Under the pieces are notes generated by a model. That model was not told where the DNA came from. It saw only the letters and a list, made by a program, of their open reading frames with translations, and made no database searches. A DNA stretch of 64,000 nt from RSA9 sp036381195 (GTDB taxonomy: Bacteria; Gemmatimonadota; Gemmatimonadetes; Longimicrobiales; RSA9), in contig DASVDH010000095.1 in assembly GCA_036381195.1 (NCBI GenBank), forward strand, positions 1 to 64,000, read 5' to 3'. The position numbers were made by a program, and so were the translations under genes. This document shows, in pieces, positions 42,373 through 50,470 of the stretch. Within the stretch, counting starts at the first letter, position 1, and every line of letters begins with the position of its first letter.

Positions 42373-43524
42373 CTACTCGACGCGCCGATGGATCCGCACG
42401 CCGCGGCGCTCCAGCTCCTGGATGTACTCGTCCGCCGGGACGCAATGGTCGGGCGTGCACACCCCACGCTCCGTGATGCGCCGGTCCACCTGCATGATGC
42501 CCGTGATCGCGAGCGAGTAGCCCGTGGTCCGCTCCATCGCGCTGATGCCCGTGGCCTCGTCGTAGTAGTCGAGCAGGTCGTAGACGATGCGGCGGGGCCG
42601 GCCATCCTTCTCGCCCTCGACCTCGACCCGGAGCGCCACCAGGTCGCGCCCCTCGGGGCGGCGCAGCCGCGGCTCCGCGCACGCGATGAACACGCTCCGC
42701 GGCACCACCTCCTCGCCCCGCACCTCCACCGGCTCGAGCGAGAGCAGGCCCAGGTCGCGGATCGCGCGCATGATCGCCGCGTGGCCCGGGTACCGCAGCG
42801 TCTTGTACTCCATCGTCCGGACCCGGCCCTGGTACGTCCACGGCAGCGTGGACAGGCCACCGGCCGTGTGGAAGGCCTCCAGCGTGCCCACCGGTGCCGG
42901 GAACTCCACCGGCTCGACCTCGGAGAGCGCCTCCACCTGGCGCAGCTCACCGTCCCGCAGCACCCAGGACTCCGTCGTGTAGTAGTCCAGCACGCCTTCC
43001 AGCGAGTAGACGATCTGGTAATTCAGCGGCGGCTCCGGGTACTGCGGCAGCCCGCCCACCCGGATCTTCACCGTGTCCGTCCGGTCGAGCTCGCGGATAC
43101 CCGCCGCGGCGAGGATGTTCACCATCCCGGGCGCGAGCCCGCAGTCCGGGATCACGCTCACGCCCCGCGCCTTCGCCGCGTCGTTGAGCTGGAGCTGTTG
43201 GAAGACGATCCCCGTGTTGCCGCCCAGGTCTGCGTAGTTGATCCCGGCCTGCACCGCGAGCGTGGCCATCTCGAGGTTGAAATAATACGGCAGCGCGTTC
43301 AGGCACACGTCCGCGCGGCTCATCGCCGCCCGGACGGCGTCCTCGTTCCGCGCGTCCACGCGCAGCAGCTCGAGCCGCGGCACGCGTCGGTAGGGCTCCA
43401 GGAACGGCGGGATGCGATCGAGGTTGACGTCGGCAAGGATGACGCGCTCCACGGCGTCGTTCTGGAGCAGGTCGTACGCGCAGGCCGACCCCTGCAGCCC
43501 CGCGCCCAGTACCAGCGCACGCAT
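42373..43524 (-). CDS. saccharopine dehydrogenase-family oxidoreductase
   Basis: A 383-residue NAD(P)-binding enzyme. MRALVLGAGLQGSACAYDL is the Rossmann start (GxGxxG); ADLGGNTGIVFQQLQL, IPDCGLAPGMVNILAA and the C-terminal catalytic-domain stretch are those of the saccharopine dehydrogenase/lysine 6-dehydrogenase group (LysDH, homospermidine synthase relatives). The NAD-dependent amine or amino-acid oxidation of this family fits, but the exact substrate is not decided by sequence. The ATG at 43524 follows GGGGAGGAG. An intrinsic terminator with five Ts lies directly in its leader. Confidence 0.85.
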   Translation of the reverse strand: MRALVLGAGLQGSACAYDLLQNDAVERVILADVNLDRIPPFLEPYRRVPRLELLRVDARNEDAVRAAMSRADVCLNALPYYFNLEMATLAVQAGINYADLGGNTGIVFQQLQLNDAAKARGVSVIPDCGLAPGMVNILAAAGIRELDRTDTVKIRVGGLPQYPEPPLNYQIVYSLEGVLDYYTTESWVLRDGELRQVEALSEVEPVEFPAPVGTLEAFHTAGGLSTLPWTYQGRVRTMEYKTLRYPGHAAIMRAIRDLGLLSLEPVEVRGEEVVPRSVFIACAEPRLRRPEGRDLVALRVEVEGEKDGRPRRIVYDLLDYYDEATGISAMERTTGYSLAITGIMQVDRRITERGVCTPDHCVPADEYIQELERRGVRIHRRVE

Positions 43525-43536
43525 GACTCCTCCCCA

Positions 43537-43566
43537 CAAAAAGAGCGGCCCCCGATTCGGCCGCCC
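43537..43566 (-). terminator. intrinsic terminator in the leader of the saccharopine dehydrogenase-like gene
   Basis: On the minus strand a GCGGCC...GGCCGC stem is followed by TCTTTTTG and then, within ten bases, the GGGGAGGAG ribosome site and the ATG at 43524. A TTGACA box (43634-43639, with only a weak minus-10 partner) lies about 70 bp further upstream, so the terminator may act as an attenuator rather than only as the end of the PBP1A transcript. Confidence 0.7.
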
Positions 43567-43745
43567 CGTCCTGTTCTTCCAGGCACTCCCTGTGCAACCA
43601 CTCGCGCACCAGAGTGGGGCGCGGAGCGTGGTTTGTCAACGCCTGCCCGTCTCGCGGCTGCGCTCGCCCTTCCCGCGCCAGGGAGAGCCCTCCTTCAGCC
43701 GCGGCTCCGCTCCCCCTTCCCGCACCAGCGCGGTCGCGGCACCCG

Positions 43746-46118
43746 TCAACGCTCGCCCGGCGGTCGGCGCGGCGGCTGGACCACGGGCGGGCCGGGCCGG
43801 CCCAGGAGCCGCGGCGGCCGGCGGTCGCGGGTGCGCTCTTCCTCGCGGTCGCGGGGCTCGGCCCGGCCCTCGTCCGGTCGCGGCTGCGGGGCTCCGCTGT
43901 CCCCCGCCGCATCGGCGTCCGGCCATTCCGTGACCCGGCCTGGCGACGGCCAGGCGCTGTCGGCCGGCAGGCCGCGGCGCATCCGGCGCCGCCACTCCTC
44001 CTCGTCTACGCCGAGCAGCGAGTCCATCAGCACCGAGTCCGGCACGGCCGTCCGCACGGCGCCCCTGCACCGCCCGCCCGGCGCCGTGCCCGCCAGGAAG
44101 TACTCCGTCCGGACGGGCGGATAAGCCCAGCAACCCGGGTCGAGCACGGCGCCGGTCGCGTCGATGTAGCGGGTCTCGACGCTGGGCGGCGGCGTCCAGT
44201 CCGGCGCGGTCGCGCGCGGCAGGCGCCGCATCACCCGGCCCCACACCGGCGCGGCGAGCCGGCCGCCCGTCGCGCCCGGCACGATCGGCTGCGGCCGGTC
44301 CAGCCCGATCCACACGCCCGCGGCCAGCGAGGGCGTGACGCCGATGAACCAGACGTCCGTCGCGTCGTTCGTGGTTCCCGTCTTGCCCGCCGCGGGCCCG
44401 GCGAAGCCGGCAGCGCGGACCGCGGTCCCGGTGCCGCGGTCCACGACGTCGCGCATCATGTCGAGCACCAGGAACGCGGCGCCGGCATCGAGCGCCTGGT
44501 GGGCGCGGACCGGCGGCCGCCACAGCACGCGGCCCGCCCGGTCCTCGACACGCAGGACGAAGCGCGGCTCCACGCGCCGGCCGAGGCCGGCAAAGGCCGT
44601 GTACGCCGCGGTCATCTCGAGCAACGTCACGCCGCCCGCGCCGATCGCCGTCGAGGGGTACGGGGGGAGCGGGCCCTTCAGCCCGAGCCGCCGGGCGGTT
44701 TCGATGATCTCGCGGATGCCGAGCTCCAGTGCCAGGCGGACGGTGGCGATGTTCTTCGAGTGGACCAGCGCCTCCCGCATCGGGATCGGGCCGGAGTAGC
44801 TGTCGCCGAAGTTCCGCGGCGCCCAGGCCCGCCCGCCGGCCTGCACGAGGCGGAGCGGCGAGTCCTCCAGCACGTACGTCGGCGGGTAACCCTCCGCCGC
44901 CGCAGTCGCGTAGACGAACGGCTTGAACGCGCTGCCCGGCTGGCGCCACGCCTGCACCGCCCGGTCGAAGCGGGAGTCGCCGAAGTCGCGGCCGCCCACG
45001 AGCGCGAGCACGTCGCCCGTCGCGACATCCAGCACCACGACCGCGCCCTGGAGATAGCGCGTGGCGACCTGCACCGTGTCCGTGTCCGCCCCCTCCCGGC
45101 GCCCGCCGTAGCGGGGATGCCGGAAACGGCCGTAGCGTCCGGCTTCGATCGCGCCGAGCTGGCGCTCGAGCTCGGCCTCAGCGACGGCCTGCGCCCCACG
45201 GTCCAGGGTCGTGCGGATCCGCAACCCGCCGGTGTACACGGCCTCGCCGAACCGCTCCTCGACGATCTTCCGGACCTCCTCGACGAAGTACGGCGCCGGC
45301 GTCTCCTGGGCGCGCGCGCCGCGCGCGAGGCGCAAGCGCGCGTCCGCCGCTTCCTCCGCCTCCGCGACTCCGATGTAGCCCTGGGCGGCCATGCGGCGGA
45401 GCACCAGCCGCCGCCGCGCAAGCGCCGCCTCCCGGTTCGCTCGCGGGTTGAGGCGCGACGGTGCACGGACGATCCCGGCGAGCAGCGCCGCCTCTGCCAG
45501 GTCGAGCCCCGCCGCGGGTTTGCCGAAGTACTCCCGGGCCGCGGCTTCCACGCCCCACGCCCCGCTGCCGAAGTAGATCTGGTTGATGTAGAGCTCGAGG
45601 ATCTCGTCCTTCTCGTAGGTCCGTTCGATGGCGCGCGCGACGTGGATCTCGCCGAGCTTCCGGCCGAGCGTGCGCTCCCGTGCCGGGAGCCGCTCGGGGA
45701 ACAGGTTGCGCGCGAGCTGCATCGTGATGGTGCTGAACCCCTCCTCGATCCCGCCGGCCCTGAGGTTCGCCCAGGCCGCGCCCGCCGCGCGCGTCCAGTC
45801 CACGCCGTCGTGCTCGAAGAAGCGGCGGTCCTCGATGGCGACGAAGGCCAGAGGAACGTAGTCGGGCAGGGAATCCAGCGGCACGACCACGCGGCGCACG
45901 CGGAACAGCTTGATCAGCTCCTCGCCCTGCCGGTCGAGCACCACGGATGCTTCCGCGGGCACGTAGCCGCGGAGCAGCCGCACGTCGGGGCAGCCGCGCA
46001 GCCCGCAGGTCGTGTACAGCGTGAGCAGCAGGACACCCACCCCGGCGACCACCACCGTCAGGACTGCGAGGACCGCCCGGCCCGTGCGCCGCACGCGTCT
46101 TGCCCCGGTGCCGCTCAT
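43746..46118 (-). CDS. mrcA: class A penicillin-binding protein (PBP1A)
   Basis: A 790-residue cell-wall synthase. MSGTGARRVRRTGRAVLAVLTVVVAGVGVLLLTLYT is a short cytoplasmic start and one membrane helix. The GT51 domain shows AIEDRRFFEHDGVDWT (catalytic Glu), FSTITMQLARNLF and LYINQIYFGSGAWGVEAAAREYFG. The transpeptidase domain shows RQPGSAFKPFVYA (SxxK serine), VHSKN and AGKTGTTNDATDVWFIG (KTG). The C-terminus is Arg/Pro-rich. It polymerises and cross-links peptidoglycan at the inner membrane. A longer frame reaches 46400, but its extra 94 residues are low quality. The last bases around its stop are weakly repeated 110 bp downstream. Confidence 0.93.
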   Translation of the reverse strand: MSGTGARRVRRTGRAVLAVLTVVVAGVGVLLLTLYTTCGLRGCPDVRLLRGYVPAEASVVLDRQGEELIKLFRVRRVVVPLDSLPDYVPLAFVAIEDRRFFEHDGVDWTRAAGAAWANLRAGGIEEGFSTITMQLARNLFPERLPARERTLGRKLGEIHVARAIERTYEKDEILELYINQIYFGSGAWGVEAAAREYFGKPAAGLDLAEAALLAGIVRAPSRLNPRANREAALARRRLVLRRMAAQGYIGVAEAEEAADARLRLARGARAQETPAPYFVEEVRKIVEERFGEAVYTGGLRIRTTLDRGAQAVAEAELERQLGAIEAGRYGRFRHPRYGGRREGADTDTVQVATRYLQGAVVVLDVATGDVLALVGGRDFGDSRFDRAVQAWRQPGSAFKPFVYATAAAEGYPPTYVLEDSPLRLVQAGGRAWAPRNFGDSYSGPIPMREALVHSKNIATVRLALELGIREIIETARRLGLKGPLPPYPSTAIGAGGVTLLEMTAAYTAFAGLGRRVEPRFVLRVEDRAGRVLWRPPVRAHQALDAGAAFLVLDMMRDVVDRGTGTAVRAAGFAGPAAGKTGTTNDATDVWFIGVTPSLAAGVWIGLDRPQPIVPGATGGRLAAPVWGRVMRRLPRATAPDWTPPPSVETRYIDATGAVLDPGCWAYPPVRTEYFLAGTAPGGRCRGAVRTAVPDSVLMDSLLGVDEEEWRRRMRRGLPADSAWPSPGRVTEWPDADAAGDSGAPQPRPDEGRAEPRDREEERTRDRRPPRLLGRPGPPVVQPPRRPPGER

Positions 46119-46727
46119 CCCGTGCGCGAGGGGCAAAGACGGGGCCAGGGCCGCCTGGAGCCCGGGGCCGGTTGCGCGGTCGCGGCCGATTGCGGCCGAT
46201 CGCGCCGTCCAGCCGGCCGCGGCCGCGGTAGCGCGGCGCTCCGCGGCGCCCCCCGGCGGCCGGACAAGCGCCGGACGCCGTTCCCGCCCCGCCGGCCGGG
46301 CCAGGGTGAGACGCCGCTCCCACCCCGCCAGCCGCGGCCAGCGCCGGCGCGGAACCTCTCGCCGCGTGGGGCAGTAGAGGTGCTCCTGCTGGTTCCACAC
46401 GCGTGCGGGGCCTGATCCGCCCCGCGCCGCGATGGTTCAAGGTTGAACCATCTCGGCCCACGCGCGTGCGGGGCCCCGTTGAGCGCGAGCACGGACTTTC
46501 TGGTCCCGGTCTCTGGGCCGATGCGCTAGCGGGGCTCCGCCCGGCCCCGACCCGGCCCGCCAGGCCATGGAGGGAACCGCCCGCGCGCGGCGTCCCCGCG
46601 CCGCGCGGCATCTTGCGCCCCGTGCACGGCGTCCTCCGCCGGCGCGCGGAATCGTCCGCCGGCACGCGCCTTGACGCGGGGCACGCGGCTTCACTCCAGG
46701 GCACGCGGCCACTCGCCGGCACGCGCC
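46119..46727. other. gene-free divergent region
   Basis: About 610 bp between PBP1A and the phenylacetate operon. It contains a 12-bp direct repeat (46401 and 46464, 63 bp apart), the GATGGTTCAA palindrome at 46431-46452, and the first copy of a duplicated tract (46658 and 46715, 57 bp apart) that also forms the minus-35 part of the paa promoter. No credible gene is seen. Confidence 0.6.
46431..46452. promoter_or_regulatory. 10+10 inverted repeat GATGGTTCAA-N2-TTGAACCATC
   Basis: A perfect 10-bp inverted repeat with a two-base centre in the divergent spacer upstream of PBP1A. The centre is almost the same as at 36658-36675. Confidence 0.6.
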
Positions 46728-46757
46728 TTGACTCCGGGGCACGCGGCGGCTTACCAT
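46728..46757 (+). promoter_or_regulatory. promoter of the phenylacetate operon
   Basis: TTGACT (46728-46733) and TACCAT (46752-46757) with an 18-bp spacer. The predicted start is near 46764, inside the adjacent palindrome, about 28 bp before the paaA start codon. Confidence 0.65.
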
Positions 46758-46760
46758 GAG

Positions 46761-46776
46761 TCGAACGACCGTTCGA
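46761..46776 (+). promoter_or_regulatory. TetR-type operator (PaaR-like)
   Basis: The perfect palindrome TCGAACG-AC-CGTTCGA matches CNAACGNNCGTTNG, the PaaR site consensus I recall from Thermus. It covers the predicted transcription start, a position suited to repression released by phenylacetyl-CoA. The regulator is not in the window. Confidence 0.75.
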
Positions 46777-46791
46777 TCGAAAGGGGCGGCC

Positions 46792-47736
46792 ATGAGCCGG
46801 TTCTCTGACAGCGAGCTCAAGAAAAAGGTCCAGGAGGGGTACATCCTCGAGTCGCCGGACGAGATGACCGAGGGCTACCGCAAGGCGCTCATCGTGCAGC
46901 TCACCGTGCAGGGCGACACCGAGCTCATGAGCGCGCCCGCGTACTGGATGGCCGCGCAGGACGCCCCGTCCACCAACACCCAGGTCTCCGCCGTGGCGAT
47001 CATCCAGGACGAGCTGGCGCACGCGAACATCGCGTACCGGATCCTGGAGGACCTCGGGCTGGACAAGGAGCATCTCGTCTACGGCCGCGAGCCCCACGAG
47101 TTCAAGCACCCGTACGGATTCGATCAGCCCCTGGAGAGCTGGGCCGAGCTGGTCACGGCCAACGGCTTCTTCGACCGTGCCGGCATCACGCTGCTGGGCG
47201 ACGTGTATCGGAACACGAGCTACGGCCCGCTCAAGCGCGCGCTGGTCAAAGTGGACCTCGAGGAGACGTTCCACCTGCGGCACGGCGAGGTGTGGATGCG
47301 GCGGCTGGCGCAGGCGGGCGGCGAGGCGAAGGAAAAGCTGCAGCGGGCGGTAGACTGGATGTTCCCGATGACGGTCGAGTGGTTCGGCCTGCCCGACAAC
47401 CTGAAGCGCCACAGCGACCAGCTCGAGTACCGGCTCAAGGGCATGACGAACGACCAGCTCCGGCAGGCCTGGCTGTCCGCGACCGTGCCGCTGTGCGAGT
47501 CCATCGGCATCCGCGTGCCCGCGCACTACGACGAGCAGCGCGGCGAGTACGTGCTCGACTATCCGTTCCCCTGTGAATACGACCCCGACGAGAAGCGCTG
47601 GCTGTTCGACGAAGGCGAGATCACGTGGGAGCAGGTGTTCAAGCGGTGGAAGGCGCGCGGGCCGATGAACGAGCGGTACGTCGAGTCCGTGCGGCGCAGC
47701 CACGGGGATCTGAAGCGCTTGATGGAGGCGGCGTGA
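46792..47736 (+). CDS. paaA: phenylacetyl-CoA epoxygenase subunit PaaA
   Basis: A 314-residue di-iron oxygenase subunit. It inserts one oxygen into the ring of phenylacetyl-CoA to give the 1,2-epoxide. Metal ligands are in IQDELAHANIAYRIL (E-x-x-H) and KVDLEETFHLRHGEVWM (E-x-x-x-H). ETFHLRHGEVW and FDRAGITLLGD are typical of PaaA. The ATG at 46792 is chosen because a GAAAGGGGCGG ribosome site precedes it and because the alternative start at 46756 would put the operator into the coding sequence. Its stop overlaps the next gene's GTG. Confidence 0.95.
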   Translation: MSRFSDSELKKKVQEGYILESPDEMTEGYRKALIVQLTVQGDTELMSAPAYWMAAQDAPSTNTQVSAVAIIQDELAHANIAYRILEDLGLDKEHLVYGREPHEFKHPYGFDQPLESWAELVTANGFFDRAGITLLGDVYRNTSYGPLKRALVKVDLEETFHLRHGEVWMRRLAQAGGEAKEKLQRAVDWMFPMTVEWFGLPDNLKRHSDQLEYRLKGMTNDQLRQAWLSATVPLCESIGIRVPAHYDEQRGEYVLDYPFPCEYDPDEKRWLFDEGEITWEQVFKRWKARGPMNERYVESVRRSHGDLKRLMEAA

Positions 47737-48068
47737 GCGACAGCGTCCCGCGCACGGAGGCGAGTGAGGCCGACCTCTGGGCCGCGCTCCGCGAGGTCCG
47801 CGACCCGGAGTTCCCCATCAGCGTCGTGGACCTCGGGCTGGTCTACGGACTCCGCCGCGATGGCGGGCTCGTCGAGGTGGATCTCACGTTCACGGCGACC
47901 GCCTGCCCCTGCATGGACTTCATCTGCGAGGATGTCCGGGCCCGGCTGCTGGAGGAGCCGGGCGTCGAGCGAGTCGAGATCCGGGTGGTGTGGGATCCGC
48001 CCTGGACGGCCGACCGCATGACGGAAGAGGGCCGCGCGGCGCTGCGCCGTTTCGGCGTCGCCGCTTGA
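47733..48068 (+). CDS. paaD: PaaD N-terminal half (MIP18/DUF59 domain), stand-alone
   Basis: A 111-residue protein with a DUF59/MIP18 fold (LREVRDPEFPISVVDLGLVYGLRRDGG...TACPCMDFICEDVRARLLEEPGVERVEIRVVWDPPWT). It corresponds to the first domain of PaaD, an iron-sulfur assembly-type factor needed for the epoxygenase. The usual C-terminal zinc ribbon is missing here and appears as a separate gene at 49133. The start is a GTG overlapping the paaA stop by 4 bp. Confidence 0.88.
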   Translation: MSDSVPRTEASEADLWAALREVRDPEFPISVVDLGLVYGLRRDGGLVEVDLTFTATACPCMDFICEDVRARLLEEPGVERVEIRVVWDPPWTADRMTEEGRAALRRFGVAA

Positions 48069-48091
48069 GGGACGCGTTGGGAGAGGCGCCG

Positions 48092-48346
48092 ATGGTCTAC
48101 GAGGTGTTCGCGCGCAAGAGCCGGGGCGAGCCGCTCCGTCACATCGGCAACCTGAACGCTCCGGACGACGAGCTCGCTCGCGTCTACGCCTACAACACGT
48201 ACGACGAGGAGAAGTGGTTCGACATGTGGGTCGTCCCGCGCGACCGCCTGCTCGAGGTCTTCAACCGCGGGGACGCGGGCGTGCCGGAGGCGGAGGCCGG
48301 CAAGGACGCACAGCGCGGCGCTGCCGCGGCCACGTCGGGGGCGTGA
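48092..48346 (+). CDS. paaB: phenylacetyl-CoA epoxygenase subunit PaaB
   Basis: An 84-residue subunit (MVYEVFARKSRGEPLRHIGNLNAPDDELARVYAYNTYDEEKWFDMWVVPRD) with the beta-rich fold of PaaB, which links the PaaA and PaaC parts of the complex. The family length is about 90-95. The tail after residue 60 is Ala/Gly-rich. The gene starts 23 bp after paaD and ends one base before paaC. Confidence 0.93.
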   Translation: MVYEVFARKSRGEPLRHIGNLNAPDDELARVYAYNTYDEEKWFDMWVVPRDRLLEVFNRGDAGVPEAEAGKDAQRGAAAATSGA

Positions 48347-48347
48347 G

Positions 48348-49136
48348 ATGAGCACGGTCGAAACGGCCCTGCCGGAAGCCGTCCGGAACGGCGTGCGTGA
48401 CCTCGTGCTCGTGCTGGCGGACAGCAAGCGCTTGCTCGGGATGCGCTACGCCGAGTGGATGCTGGGCGCGCCCGAGCTCGAGGCCTCCATCGCGTGCTCG
48501 TCCATGGCGCAGGACGAGTGGGGCCACGCGCGGCTCCTCTACGCGCTGCTCCGCGACTTCGGCGAGGATGTCGGACACATCGAGCACGGGCGCGAGGCGG
48601 AGGACTACTGCAACATCGAGGCGCTGGACCGCGCGCCCGGGAGCTGGCCCGGCCTCGTCGCCCTCAATGCGCTCGTGGACACGGCGCTGACGACGCAGCT
48701 CGACGCGCTGCGCGGCTCGAGCTACGCGCCCCTCCGGCAGCGGGTCAGCAAGCTGCTCGAGGAGGAACGGTTCCATGGCGCCCACGCGGCCGCATGGATC
48801 AAGCGCATGGCGCGCAGCGGCCCGCACGCGCGCGAGGCGATGGCTGCGGCGCTGCAGGAGGTCCTGCCCTGCGTGCTGCGCTGGTTCGGCCCGGATTCGC
48901 CGCGCACGTCGCTGGCCGCGGCCGCGGTGGTGGACGCGGAGGGCGATGCGCTGCGCGCCCGCTTCCTGGAGCGCGTCACCCCGCTCTTCGGGGAGATCGG
49001 GCTCACCGGCGCGGTGGCCGCGCCCGACTTCGATGGCTTTGACGAGGCGCGCCGCCGCTGCTCCCGCACCGGCCCCGATGCGGAGACGCTGGCGCGCGTC
49101 CGCGGCGACAGGAACCGCGCCTTCCTGATGGATTGA
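48348..49136 (+). CDS. paaC: phenylacetyl-CoA epoxygenase subunit PaaC
   Basis: A 262-residue helical subunit that holds PaaA in the complex. LADSKRLLGMRYAEWMLGAPELEASIACSSMAQDEWGHARLLYALL and EERFHGAHAAAWIKRMA are the two helical pairs of the ferritin-like fold; PaaC in other bacteria has no metal. WFGPD and FGEIGL are seen near the end. Its stop overlaps the next start codon (TTGA), so translation is coupled. Confidence 0.93.
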   Translation: MSTVETALPEAVRNGVRDLVLVLADSKRLLGMRYAEWMLGAPELEASIACSSMAQDEWGHARLLYALLRDFGEDVGHIEHGREAEDYCNIEALDRAPGSWPGLVALNALVDTALTTQLDALRGSSYAPLRQRVSKLLEEERFHGAHAAAWIKRMARSGPHAREAMAAALQEVLPCVLRWFGPDSPRTSLAAAAVVDAEGDALRARFLERVTPLFGEIGLTGAVAAPDFDGFDEARRRCSRTGPDAETLARVRGDRNRAFLMD

Positions 49137-49345
49137 GCGCCGTGGACCCGCGCGCCCGCGCCGACCGGACCGCCGCCGAGTTCGGCCTGCCGCCGCGTGC
49201 GACCTGCCCGTTCTGCAACGGCGACGACACCGAGCTGCACTCCCCCTTCGGCTCCGTGGCCTCCGTGGTGACCTACTGGTGCCACCGCTGCCACACGGCG
49301 TTCGAGCGGTTCAAGCGGGAGAAGCCGCCGCTCCGCCCCACCTAG
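49133..49345 (+). CDS. PaaD C-terminal zinc ribbon as a separate protein
   Basis: A 70-residue protein that holds CPFCNGDDTELHSPFGSVASVVTYWCHRCHTAFERFK. The two C-x-x-C pairs and the SPFGS...FERFK pattern match the C-terminal zinc ribbon of PaaD in E. coli-type operons, which is normally fused to the DUF59 domain. Here it is the last gene of the operon, two genes away from its usual partner. The start is TTG 49133 or GTG 49142; the first overlaps the paaC stop. Confidence 0.85.
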   Translation: MSAVDPRARADRTAAEFGLPPRATCPFCNGDDTELHSPFGSVASVVTYWCHRCHTAFERFKREKPPLRPT

Positions 49346-49380
49346 ACCCCGGCTGCTCGCGCCGCGTCGCCGCGGGCGTG

Positions 49381-50427
49381 TCAAGCTTTTCGGTGAGATC
49401 TCCGCTCCGCCTGCTCGAGCAGCCAGGCGATGGTCTCAGGCAACCCTTCATCGAGTGGCCGCGGCATCCAACCCAGCTCGCGCGTCGCCCGCGCGTGGGA
49501 GTGCAGCCACCGCCAGCCATCCGCCATCTCGACGCTCTCGCGGTTGACGGAGGAGCGGAACCGGAACACGCGCGCGAGCGCGTCCATCACGCTCGCGCCG
49601 AGGCGCAGGACGGTGGCGGGGAGCCGGAGCCGGGGCGGCCGGCGGCCGGCCATCGCGGCGGCGCGACGCGCGAACTCGTCCAGTCGCAGGTCCTCGCCGG
49701 AGAGGACGTACGTCGTCCCCGTGCGGCCGTACTCCGCCGCCAGCACGATCCCGGCGGCGACGTCGTCCACGTGCACGTAGGACCACCAGGCCGGGCGCAT
49801 GGGCAGCGCGGGCACGCGCCCGCGGAGCAGGTCCAGGAGGAAGCGCGCGTTCGGGCCGCGGTCGCCCGGGCCGTACACGTTCGCCGGACACACGATCACG
49901 AGGGGCAGGCCGCGCCGCTGCGCGGCGACGGCCAGGCGGTGGGCTTCCGCCTTGGTGCGCTCGTAGACCGAGCGGTAGCGGTCGCCCGGGTGCCCCGTCG
50001 TCTCGTCGCCCGTCCCTTCCGGCACCGGGCCGAGCGCGGCCGTGGTCGAGATGTAGACCGCACGCGGCGTGCCGGCCTCCTCGACCGCGGCGAGGAAGGC
50101 GCGCGTGCCCTCGACGTTGGTCCGCTCGAGCGCGGCGCTGTCCACGACGCCGATGTCGTACGCGCCGGCCATGTGGATGGCCAGCGCGGCGCGATCGAGG
50201 CCCTGCGCGAGCAGCGACCGGTCCAGCAGGTCGCCGCGCAGGATCTCGGCACCGGCGCGCTCCAGGTCCACCGTGTCCGAGGACGCACGCACGAGGCAGC
50301 GCAGCCGGTAGCCCTGCTGGGCCAACTGGCGCGCGACCCGGCTGCCGATGAAGCCGGTCGCGCCGGTGAGGAACGCGACCGCGCCGCGCCCCCGGGGCGC
50401 GGGCGTGCCCTGCGCCTGCCCGCTCAC
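49381..50427 (-). CDS. NAD-dependent epimerase/dehydratase (extended SDR)
   Basis: A 348-residue enzyme. AFLTGATGFIGSRVARQLAQQGY is the extended-SDR nucleotide-binding start (TGxxGxxG), STTAALGP and YERTKAEAHRL (Y-x-x-x-K) the catalytic residues, and YVHVDDVAAGIVLA the usual later motif. The closest resemblance is to dihydroflavonol-4-reductase-like and hopanoid-associated sugar epimerases (HpnA-type); the substrate is undecided. The start is a GTG at 50427 with a GGAGG ribosome site; the longer frame upstream is low quality. It is convergent with the phenylacetate operon. Confidence 0.88.
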   Translation of the reverse strand: MSGQAQGTPAPRGRGAVAFLTGATGFIGSRVARQLAQQGYRLRCLVRASSDTVDLERAGAEILRGDLLDRSLLAQGLDRAALAIHMAGAYDIGVVDSAALERTNVEGTRAFLAAVEEAGTPRAVYISTTAALGPVPEGTGDETTGHPGDRYRSVYERTKAEAHRLAVAAQRRGLPLVIVCPANVYGPGDRGPNARFLLDLLRGRVPALPMRPAWWSYVHVDDVAAGIVLAAEYGRTGTTYVLSGEDLRLDEFARRAAAMAGRRPPRLRLPATVLRLGASVMDALARVFRFRSSVNRESVEMADGWRWLHSHARATRELGWMPRPLDEGLPETIAWLLEQAERRSHRKA

Positions 50428-50470
50428 GCCAGGCCTCCGCGGGCGCCGAACGCCCTGCTCGCGCCGGTGC

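Noticed and set aside
43525..43745. Lysine riboswitch before the saccharopine dehydrogenase-like gene
   Set aside because: The leader after the TTGACA box is only about 100 nt, too short for a lysine riboswitch, and none of its conserved elements are seen.
46119..46400. 94-residue N-terminal extension of PBP1A
   Set aside because: Low-complexity Arg/Ala residues before a normal membrane-anchor start at 46118.
46756..46791. Earlier start for paaA at 46756
   Set aside because: It would place the operator palindrome and the predicted transcription start within the coding sequence, and has no ribosome site; ATG 46792 has one.
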